NCBI GenBank assembly: GCA_964462675.1
Contig: CAYWYS010000054.1
Coordinates: forward strand, 1 to 15,958
Direction: 5' to 3'
DNA length: 15,958 nt
Source: XN24 sp964462675
Lineage (GTDB): Bacteria; Pseudomonadota; Gammaproteobacteria; Steroidobacterales; XN24
The position numbers were made by a program, and so were the translations under genes. The notes beneath the pieces were generated by a model, which was not told where the DNA came from, made no database searches, and worked only from the letters and a program-made list of their open reading frames with translations. Positions within the stretch are counted from its first letter, which is position 1. Every line of letters starts with the position of its first letter. Below, one piece after another: positions 1 to 5,611 of the stretch.

Positions 1-188
1 AGGGAACCCTGCCACGCCCGCCCCGCTGCGCCACTACCCGGTGCAGCGGCCCGGGCCCGCGGTCGACTGGCAGTCCATGCCCGAGCAGCCACCGGTCAAG
101 GACCTCGTAGCGCGGCCCCGCCGGCCGTGGCCAGCGCATGGCACAGCGGGTCGTCCGGCCACAGCGCGAAGAACAGCCGCCCCCTCAA
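1..188 (-). pseudogene. thpR: Internally deleted remnant of thpR (RNA 2',3'-cyclic phosphodiesterase), partial at window edge
   Basis: Reading the minus strand from a TTG at 188, whose last two bases lie in the pncC stop (TTGA overlap), gives RLFFALWPDDPLCHALATAG, a typical ThpR/LigT N-terminus. That frame stops at 96-98. In another frame, around 109-80, the peptide GPRYEVLDRWLLG appears, which resembles the usual ThpR C-terminal end (RYxxLxRWxL). Between them there is no room for the roughly 140 middle residues carrying the two HxTx catalytic motifs, and neither motif is seen. I infer an internal deletion with a frame change that left only the two ends. The C-terminal frame stays open to the window edge, so the true end is not visible. 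ThpR hydrolyses 2',3'-cyclic phosphates on RNA, and cinA/recA neighbourhoods are a common place for it. The N-terminal match is good; the C-terminal match is short and rests on recall of the family. Confidence 0.5.
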
Positions 189-682
189 CTCAACATGATC
201 CCGGCCAGTGCACGGCCGACAGCCTGGCGCCGGATACCCTCGCGATCGCCATGGAAATGCTCCAGCCGGGTCTTGATGGCGATCTCCTCGCCGTCGCGCC
301 GCGCCCAGGCGAACCAGACGGTGCCGACCGGCTTTTCCTCGCTGCCGCCGGCCGGGCCGGCGATGCCGCTGACCGCCACGCTCCGGTCCGCGCCGCTGCG
401 CTCGAGCGCGCCTTTGGCCATCGCCTCGACCACTTCCTTGCTGACCGCGCCGTGGGACTTCAACAGGCCCCCCGGGACCCCGAGCAGGGCCTTCTTCGCG
501 TCGTCCGAGTAACTCGCGATGCCGGCGACGAACCATTCCGAGCTGCCGGCGACGTCGGTCATGGCCTTGGCGATCCAGCCGGCCGTGCAGGATTCGGCCG
601 TGGCGAACTTCTCGTCGCGCGCGGCCAGCCAGATGCCGGCCTCGCGGGCGAGCTTCAGCAGGCGGTCGTCGTCAGGAATCAT
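185..682 (-). CDS. pncC: Nicotinamide-nucleotide amidase (CinA C-terminal domain protein)
   Basis: A 165-residue stand-alone CinA C-terminal domain. Such proteins deamidate nicotinamide mononucleotide to nicotinic acid mononucleotide in the cytoplasm, recycling the NMN released by NAD-dependent DNA ligase into NAD synthesis. The family signatures are present in order: TAESCTAG near residue 28 with the likely catalytic Ser31, SYSDDAKKALLGV around 57, VSGIAGPAGG around 103, KPVGTVWFAWA, and FHGDREGIRRQAV near the end. The N-terminal MoCF-like domain of full CinA is absent, as in E. coli PncC. The ATG at 682 has a strong ribosome site, GGGAGG, 6 bases upstream. The gene is divergent from mutS, and its stop overlaps the start of the thpR remnant, so the two were once translationally coupled. 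It works in the same pathway as nadE at the other end of the window. Confidence 0.93.
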   Translation of the reverse strand: MIPDDDRLLKLAREAGIWLAARDEKFATAESCTAGWIAKAMTDVAGSSEWFVAGIASYSDDAKKALLGVPGGLLKSHGAVSKEVVEAMAKGALERSGADRSVAVSGIAGPAGGSEEKPVGTVWFAWARRDGEEIAIKTRLEHFHGDREGIRRQAVGRALAGIMLS

Positions 683-773
683 GCCGGGCCTCCCTTGGTT
701 GGCGTCAAGCCTGCCATCATCACGGCGACAGAAAAAGAGGTGCTAGCATGCCCGGTCTCGCCACGGAGCCGCG

Positions 774-3356
774 ATGAGCACCGAAGACATCGAACAGCAC
801 ACCCCGATGATGCGCCAGTTCCTGCGCATCAAGGCCGAGTACCCGGACATCCTGCTGTTCTACCGGATGGGGGACTTCTACGAGCTGTTCTATGACGACG
901 CGCGCCGCGCCGCGAAGCTGATCGACATCACGCTGACGACACGCGGCCAGAGCGCCGGGCAGCCGATCCCGATGGCCGGCGTGCCGGTGCACAGCGTCGA
1001 GGGCTACCTCGCCAGGCTGGTGCGCAAGGGCGAGTCGGTCGCGATCTGCGAGCAGATCGGCGACCCGGCGAGCTCGAAAGGCCCGGTCGAGCGCCGGGTG
1101 GTGCGCGTCGTGACGCCGGGCACCGTGACCGACGAGGGCCTGCTCGAGGCGCGGCGCGAGATCCTGCTGGGCTGCGTGCACGCCGGCCCCGGCGGCATCG
1201 GCGTCGCGTGGCTGGAGCTGGCCAGCGGAAGCTTCCGGGTTGCGCGCCTCGACGATGCCGAGGCGCTGGCAGCGGAGCTCGAACGGCTGCAGCTCGCCGA
1301 GGTCCTCGTCGACGAGCAGGCCCGCCTGCCGGCCTTCGTGCGCGAGCAGCCGGGCCTGAAGACCCGCCCGCCGTGGCATTTCGATCTCGACGCGGCGACA
1401 CGCCTGCTGTGCAAGCAGTTCGGCGTCGCTGATCTTGCCGGCTACGGCTGCGCGGCGCTGCCCGAGGCGGTGCAGGCGGCCGGCTGCCTGTTGCACTACG
1501 TGCTCGACACCCAGCGCAGCGCCCTGCCGCACCTGCGCGGCCTCGCGACCGAGACCCGCGACGAGGCGCTGGTCATGGATGCGGCGACGCGCCGCAACCT
1601 GGAAATCGACCGCAATCTTTCCGGGCGACACGAGCACACGCTGCTCGGCGTGCTCGACGAGACGGCAACGCCGATGGGCGGGCGGCTGCTGCGGCGCTGG
1701 CTGAACCGGCCGCTGCGCGATCGCGGCGTACTCGAGGCGCGCCACGCGGCGATCGAGCGGCTGCTGCTGGACGGCGACACGGCGACGCTGCGCTCGGTGC
1801 TACGCGGCATCGGCGATCTCGAGCGCATGCTGGCGCGCGTCGCGCTGCGCTCGGCGCGGCCGCGCGATCTCGCCGGGCTGCGCGAGGGCCTGGCGCGGCT
1901 GCCGGCATTGCGGGCCGCGGTGGACAACGTGGCGGCGGCGCGCCTCGCGGCACTCGCGGCCGAGTGCGGCGAGCATGGCGAAACGCTGGCGCTGCTCGAG
2001 CGCGCCATTATCGACAACCCGCCGGTGCTGATCCGCGACGGCGGCGTCATTGCGCCGGGCTGGGACGCCGAACTCGACGAGCTGCGCACGCTGTCGACCG
2101 AGGCGGATCGCTTCCTCGCCGAGCTCGAGACCCGCGAGCGCGAGCGCACCGGCCTGCCCTCGCTGAAAGTCGGCTACAACCGCGTGCACGGCTATTACAT
2201 CGAGATCAGCCGCGCGCAGGCGAAGAATGCGCCGGCCGACTACAGTCGCCGCCAGACACTGAAGGGCGCCGAGCGTTTCATCACGCCGGAGCTGAAAGCC
2301 TTCGAGGACAAGGTGCTGTCGGCCAGGGAGCGCGCGCTGGCACGCGAGAAGGCGCTCTACGAGGCGCTCATCGAGACGCTGGTCGAGCGCCTCGGGCCGC
2401 TGCAGCTGATGGCGGCGGCGGTCGCGGAACTCGACGTGCTCGGCAACCTGGCGGAGCGCGCCGCGGCGCTGAACCTGAGCCGGCCGCGCCTCGTGACCGG
2501 GCCGCGGCTCGCGATCAGCGGCGGCCGCCACCTGGTCGTCGAGCGCGTCTCGACGGAGCCATTCATCCCGAACGATCTCGCGCTCGACGAGCGCCGCCGC
2601 ATGCTGGTCATCACCGGGCCGAACATGGGCGGCAAGTCGACTTACATGCGCCAGGCCGCCCTGATCGTGATCCTGGCTTACGCCGGCAGTTTCGTGCCGG
2701 CGGAGTCGGCCGAGCTCGGCCCGGTGGATCGCATCTTCACGCGCATCGGCGCCTCGGACGACCTCGCCGGCGGCCGCTCGACATTCATGGTGGAGATGAC
2801 CGAGGCGGCCAACATCCTCAACAACGCCACCGGCCAGAGCCTGGTGTTGATGGACGAGATCGGCCGCGGCACCAGCACCTTCGACGGCCTGTCGCTGGCC
2901 TGGGCCTGCGCGCATTACATCGGCGAGCGAGTCGGCGCATTTACGCTGTTCGCGACCCATTACTTCGAGCTGACGGCGCTGGCGAAAGAGCTGCCCGCCT
3001 GCGCCAACGTGCACCTCGACGCCACCGAGCACGACGGCAGGCTGGTGTTCCTGCACAGCGTGCGCGAGGGCCCCGCCAACCAGAGCTACGGGCTGCAGGT
3101 CGCGGCGCTGGCCGGCGTACCGCCGGAGGTCATCCGCCGCGCGCGCGGCTACCTGCGCGAGCTGGAGCAGGCGCGCGCGACCGGGGCCGGGCCGCAGGCG
3201 GAGCTGCCGCTGTTTGCGGCGGTGGCGGATACCGGCGTGCCGCACCCGCTCGAGGCGCGCCTGGCCGGCATCGATCCCGACACGCTGACGCCGCGCGAGG
3301 CGCAGGCGCTCGTCTACGAGCTGAAGGCGCTCGTCAAGCCGGGTTCGCAGGCCTGA
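774..3356 (+). CDS. mutS: DNA mismatch repair protein MutS
   Basis: Encodes 860 residues, close to E. coli MutS (853). MutS recognises base mismatches and small loops in newly replicated DNA and, with ATP, recruits MutL. The mismatch-reading Phe-X-Glu motif is F35-Y36-E37 within MGDFYELFYDDA. The connector, lever and clamp regions follow without breaks. The ATPase domain has Walker A GPNMGGKST starting at G615 and Walker B LVLMDEIGRGTSTFDG with D694-E695, then the ATHYFEL switch. The C-terminus has the IDPDTLTPREAQALVYELK helix that mediates dimer/tetramer contacts. The ATG at 774 is preceded by GGAG 6 bases upstream and matches the usual N-terminus (HTPMMRQFLRIK at residues 9-20). It is divergent from pncC across 91 bp, in which I see no convincing promoter boxes. 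It appears intact. Confidence 0.99.
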   Translation: MSTEDIEQHTPMMRQFLRIKAEYPDILLFYRMGDFYELFYDDARRAAKLIDITLTTRGQSAGQPIPMAGVPVHSVEGYLARLVRKGESVAICEQIGDPASSKGPVERRVVRVVTPGTVTDEGLLEARREILLGCVHAGPGGIGVAWLELASGSFRVARLDDAEALAAELERLQLAEVLVDEQARLPAFVREQPGLKTRPPWHFDLDAATRLLCKQFGVADLAGYGCAALPEAVQAAGCLLHYVLDTQRSALPHLRGLATETRDEALVMDAATRRNLEIDRNLSGRHEHTLLGVLDETATPMGGRLLRRWLNRPLRDRGVLEARHAAIERLLLDGDTATLRSVLRGIGDLERMLARVALRSARPRDLAGLREGLARLPALRAAVDNVAAARLAALAAECGEHGETLALLERAIIDNPPVLIRDGGVIAPGWDAELDELRTLSTEADRFLAELETRERERTGLPSLKVGYNRVHGYYIEISRAQAKNAPADYSRRQTLKGAERFITPELKAFEDKVLSARERALAREKALYEALIETLVERLGPLQLMAAAVAELDVLGNLAERAAALNLSRPRLVTGPRLAISGGRHLVVERVSTEPFIPNDLALDERRRMLVITGPNMGGKSTYMRQAALIVILAYAGSFVPAESAELGPVDRIFTRIGASDDLAGGRSTFMVEMTEAANILNNATGQSLVLMDEIGRGTSTFDGLSLAWACAHYIGERVGAFTLFATHYFELTALAKELPACANVHLDATEHDGRLVFLHSVREGPANQSYGLQVAALAGVPPEVIRRARGYLRELEQARATGAGPQAELPLFAAVADTGVPHPLEARLAGIDPDTLTPREAQALVYELKALVKPGSQA

Positions 3357-3362
3357 AGCAAA

Positions 3363-3395
3363 ATGGCCGCGCAGTCACGCGGACTGCGCGGCCAT
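3363..3395 (-). terminator. Perfect hairpin terminator between mutS and the convergent outer-membrane gene
   Basis: Perfect 14-base arms (ATGGCCGCGCAGTC and its complement) flank a 5-base loop. On the minus strand the hairpin runs directly into TTTTGC, a short U tract, so it best serves the outer-membrane protein gene whose stop lies 28 bases upstream. On the plus strand the stem sits 6 bases after the mutS stop but has no T run. It may still stop mutS transcripts less efficiently, acting in both directions. Confidence 0.75.
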
Positions 3396-3423
3396 GGCAG
3401 GTCCCGGAATCCCGGTCAGCCGA

Positions 3424-4101
3424 TCAGAAGGCGAACCGCCCGCCGACGTTCCAGGTCGCGATCTCGCCGTACTCGTAGCCGGCCTGCAGCGCGAAGTTCT
3501 CGGTGAAGAACCAGCGGGCCTGGCCGCCCACCAGGACATCGGAGTCGAAGGTGTCCGACTTTTCGGGGTCGACTTCGCCGACCGCCGTGTAGCGCACGTA
3601 GGGCTGCAGGTGGAGCTGCGGCATCACTGCCCACAGCAGGCCCAGCTCGGCGCCAACACCGCTGTCATCGGTGCTGCCGAGACCGGCGCCGAAATCGTCG
3701 AACTCGATGTAGTCGTAGCTCACCCGCCCGTAGACGCTCATGACGTCCGAGGTCGGCATGGCATAGCCGACGCCGAGGCGCCAGCGGATCACGTCGAAGT
3801 CGCCAGTGGCCGAAACAGTGCCGTCACTGACCTTCACGTCCTGGCTGGCCGTCGAGTATTCGCCGAACAGGTGCAGCGTCTCCCAGACCTCCCAGGCGCC
3901 GCCGATCTGGAAACCGTCGTCGCTGTCAGTCTCCAGCGAGAAGGTGCCGTCCTCGTCCGTGAAGCTGTCGGAGAAGTCCGCGTCCACGTTGACGTAGTTC
4001 GCCTCGAGGTAGTTGAAGTCGAGTTCCTGCGCACTGGCCGCCAGCGGCAGGCCGAGCGCCATCGCGACCGCGAGGGCCACGGTTCTGTTACGAGTCATCA
4101 T
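3424..4101 (-). CDS. Secreted outer-membrane beta-barrel protein of unknown specific function
   Basis: Encodes 225 residues from the ATG at 4101, chosen because AAGGGG lies about 7 bases upstream and because a clean Sec signal peptide starts there (MMTRNRTVALAVAMALGLPL, with ASA|Q cleavage near residue 24). The mature protein alternates short strands rich in aromatic and glycine residues (for example WRLGVGYAM, HLQPYVRYTA, ALQAGYEYG) with polar turns, and ends in GGRFAF with a C-terminal Phe, the signal read by the BAM complex. Size and pattern fit a small barrel of roughly eight strands, OmpA-like or the OMP_b-brl fold. The first mature segment is strongly acidic, with Asp/Glu runs near residues 38-62. 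Role and substrate cannot be told. It has its own hairpin terminator and looks monocistronic. An upstream extension to 4278 stays open but would bury the signal peptide, so it is rejected. Confidence 0.8.
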   Translation of the reverse strand: MMTRNRTVALAVAMALGLPLAASAQELDFNYLEANYVNVDADFSDSFTDEDGTFSLETDSDDGFQIGGAWEVWETLHLFGEYSTASQDVKVSDGTVSATGDFDVIRWRLGVGYAMPTSDVMSVYGRVSYDYIEFDDFGAGLGSTDDSGVGAELGLLWAVMPQLHLQPYVRYTAVGEVDPEKSDTFDSDVLVGGQARWFFTENFALQAGYEYGEIATWNVGGRFAF

Positions 4102-4229
4102 GCTTTCGCCCCTTATATGGGAAGCGGAGAATCTGGCCGGCGGGTAATTGCCGGAACCTGACAGGGCCCGGTAAGCGGATCTTCCTGTCGCCTTGGATTG
4201 TAGGCCTCGAAGTACCAGAATTCCAGTGA

Positions 4230-4271
4230 TGCACTGCAATATGTTGTATTTTCGGAACATATTGCAGTGCA
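4230..4271. promoter_or_regulatory. AT-rich 16-bp perfect dyad upstream of the outer-membrane gene
   Basis: Arms at 4230-4245 and 4256-4271 are perfect inverted repeats (TGCACTGCAATATGTT and its complement) around the 10-base centre GTATTTTCGG. The element is far richer in A and T than its surroundings and starts about 130 bases upstream of the outer-membrane gene's ATG. It could be an operator for a dimeric regulator, or a stem in the leader RNA. It has no U tract and ends no gene, so a terminator is unlikely. I see no convincing -35/-10 pair next to it. Confidence 0.5.
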
Positions 4272-4446
4272 GCGCCATGCTGCTAAGGTACCGAAATTTA
4301 GTAAAACGGATCGTTATACAAGGAGAGGCAAGTCATTCTGTCTCGAAAACGCCACAAAATCGCCGGGTTCTCAGCGGGAGCGGTCGCCGCCCGGCCGTGA
4401 GCGCGGCCTGAGGGCTCGTCGCGCCGCGACCTCCTGAACTGACGGG
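4272..4446. other. Intergenic region between nudB and the outer-membrane gene control region
   Basis: No gene is supported here. The first 90 bases are AT-rich and include a plus-strand AAGGAGAGG at 4320-4328 that resembles a ribosome site but has no ATG, GTG or TTG at workable spacing. The only frame behind it would need a CTG or ATT start and runs about 20 codons to a stop. The last 70 bases return to high GC. A weak GGCCG/CGGCC stem there may follow nudB transcripts but lacks a T run. Confidence 0.35.
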
Positions 4447-4917
4447 TTACCAAACCTCAGGCTGCGGGTTCGCGGTGGGCGGGATCCGTTCGATCGCAGC
4501 CCGGTTCGTATGCGAGGTGGCACGCTCGAGTGCCTCGGCCCGGGGCAGCCAGGTGAAGCGCACATGCTCTGAAGGGTCGAGGCGAATGTCCACCGGCGCA
4601 TTGATCGCCAGCGCAAACGCGTGTTCGAGATTGCGCGTAACCCCGGGTGCGAAGCGGTGGCGCCAGGCCGGCGCGATCGTGAAGCTCTGGCTGATGCCGA
4701 GGTCGACGAGGCCGTCCGGCGCGAGGCCGGTCTCCTCCTGCAGCTCGCGCACGGCTGCGGCCCACGGCGTCTCCCCGGGCTCGAGGCTGCCTGTGACCGA
4801 CTGCCACCAGCCGGGCGGCGTGATTCGCTCCAGCAGCAATACCTCGCGGCCGCGGGTGTACACCACGACCAGCACGGACTCGGGGCGCTTGTAGAGCCCG
4901 GGCGGCAATTCACTCAC
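4447..4917 (-). CDS. nudB: Dihydroneopterin triphosphate diphosphatase (Nudix)
   Basis: A 156-residue Nudix hydrolase that removes pyrophosphate from 7,8-dihydroneopterin triphosphate, the second step of folate synthesis. The NudB N-terminus YKRPESVLVVVYT (from residue 10) is followed by WWQSVTGSLEPGE. The Nudix box GSLEPGETPWAAAVRELQEE then TG spans about residues 43-65, with the Mg-binding REL-QEE core intact. In E. coli aspS is directly followed by nudB, so the nearby aspS supports the name. Here a plus-strand ccdAB pair separates them, and nudB must use its own promoter. The start is uncertain: GTG at 4917 is the longest, but GGTGA lies 5 bases before an in-frame TTG at 4908, which would give a 153-residue protein beginning just before PPGLYKRP. 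E. coli NudB is about 150 residues. Confidence 0.9.
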   Translation of the reverse strand: MSELPPGLYKRPESVLVVVYTRGREVLLLERITPPGWWQSVTGSLEPGETPWAAAVRELQEETGLAPDGLVDLGISQSFTIAPAWRHRFAPGVTRNLEHAFALAINAPVDIRLDPSEHVRFTWLPRAEALERATSHTNRAAIERIPPTANPQPEVW

Positions 4918-4952
4918 CTTATGTGGGCCCGATTTTGCTCGTACAGGGGGCC

Positions 4953-5009
4953 TTGCGCCTGCCCGATGCGAAGGCGTATGGTATTTGCATGCGCATCATG
5001 AATGCGCAT
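4953..5009 (+). promoter_or_regulatory. Probable ccdAB promoter with tandem palindromic operator
   Basis: The 8-base palindrome ATGCGCAT occurs twice, at 4989-4996 and 5002-5009, with starts 13 bases apart and the whole forming a larger inverted repeat. It lies just ahead of ccdA. A candidate promoter is TTGCGC (4953-4958), 18 bases, then TATGGT (4977-4982), which would place the transcript start in or next to the first palindrome. CcdA antitoxins bind such repeats through their N-terminal ribbon-helix-helix to repress their own operon. The boxes are weak; the repeats are certain. The same site also lies upstream of nudB on the other strand. Confidence 0.5.
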
Positions 5010-5033
5010 CAAAAACCCGCAATCGGACCTCGC

Positions 5034-5282
5034 ATGATGACACATACCTACGATCTTTCCGCCCCCAAGAAATCGGCCAATCTGAGCATAAACAGCGACT
5101 TGCTGGAGAAGGCCAAACAGCTGAAGCTGAATCTGTCCGCAACCCTGGAGCGTGCCTTGGCCGAACAAGTGCAACATGCTGAGCGAGAGCGCTGGCTGGA
5201 GAACAACCGGCAAGCAATCGATGCGGCCAATCGGCTCGCCACGGAGCATGGCTTGTTCTCGGACTCTTACCCGACGCTTTGA
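5034..5282 (+). CDS. ccdA: CcdA-family antitoxin
   Basis: An 82-residue type II antitoxin. The N-terminal half (SAPKKSANLSINSDLLEKAKQ, in two stretches) has the ribbon-helix-helix pattern for DNA binding. The C-terminal half has the CcdA toxin-binding signature ALAEQ...ERERWLENNRQAIDAANRL...HGLFSD, comparable to the RAERWKAEN and SFADE elements of F-plasmid CcdA. The antitoxin is expected to neutralise CcdB and to repress the operon by binding upstream repeats. ATG codons at 5034 and 5037 are both possible; neither has more than a weak GGA ahead of it. The stop overlaps the ccdB start by one base (TGATG), so translation is coupled. A hand count of 5041-5100 gives 30 G or C in 60, well below neighbouring core genes, which suggests transfer. 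Confidence 0.9.
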   Translation: MMTHTYDLSAPKKSANLSINSDLLEKAKQLKLNLSATLERALAEQVQHAERERWLENNRQAIDAANRLATEHGLFSDSYPTL

Positions 5283-5599
5283 TGAGGCAGCTCACTGTAT
5301 ACGAGAACCTCAACCCGGCTTCACGTGCAGCCTACCCGTACTTCGTGGACGTGCAGAACGCGCTGCTGGAGTCCCTCGCCACGCGCGTTGTCGTGCCACT
5401 GGCTCAGGCAGACAGGCTTCGCCAACAGCCAATCAGCCGACTGTGTCCCATAGCCACCATTCGGGGCGAACCACACGTGTTGCTTACCCACCAGATGACC
5501 GTGGTGCCGATCTCCGCCCTGACGGCGCCCGTCGGGTCGCTGCAGGAACTCCGGACGGAGATCGTCGCAGCGATCGACTTCCTGGTCACCGGCATCTGA
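5282..5599 (+). CDS. ccdB: CcdB-family toxin, gyrase poison type
   Basis: A 105-residue protein of the CcdB/MazF fold. CcdB traps DNA gyrase (GyrA) on cleaved DNA and is held inactive by CcdA. Matches to F-plasmid CcdB include the N-terminal strand with FVDVQ (residues 21-25), VVVPLA near 36, the middle PISRLCPIATIRGE, and the C-terminal AIDFLVTGI, comparable to INLMFWGI. The ATG at 5282 overlaps the ccdA stop; an in-frame TTG at 5279 adds one residue. A notable change is at the C-terminus. The tryptophan required for gyrase binding in the F toxin (W99) is replaced by threonine (T103), while the final Gly-Ile is kept. Gyrase poisoning is therefore inferred from family only. The stop is 12 bases from the end of convergent aspS. 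Confidence 0.88.
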   Translation: MRQLTVYENLNPASRAAYPYFVDVQNALLESLATRVVVPLAQADRLRQQPISRLCPIATIRGEPHVLLTHQMTVVPISALTAPVGSLQELRTEIVAAIDFLVTGI

Positions 5600-5611
5600 G
5601 GCTCGCGCCGG

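Noticed and set aside
1800..3478. Long open frames overlapping mutS on both strands (481 and 504 codons)
   Set aside because: Composition-driven shadows of mutS: biased Arg/Ala content, no domain, no ribosome site.
4193..4411. A 72-codon plus-strand frame over the AT-rich dyad
   Set aside because: No ribosome site at its ATG, it spans a perfect inverted repeat, and the product has no recognisable features.
4315..4440. A possible short gene behind AAGGAGAGG at 4320
   Set aside because: No ATG, GTG or TTG at proper spacing; the only frame needs CTG or ATT and stops after about 20 codons.
4953..5040. A CRISPR-like or larger direct-repeat array at the ATGCGCAT copies
   Set aside because: Only two copies of 8 bases, with no further units or spacers; an operator explains them better.
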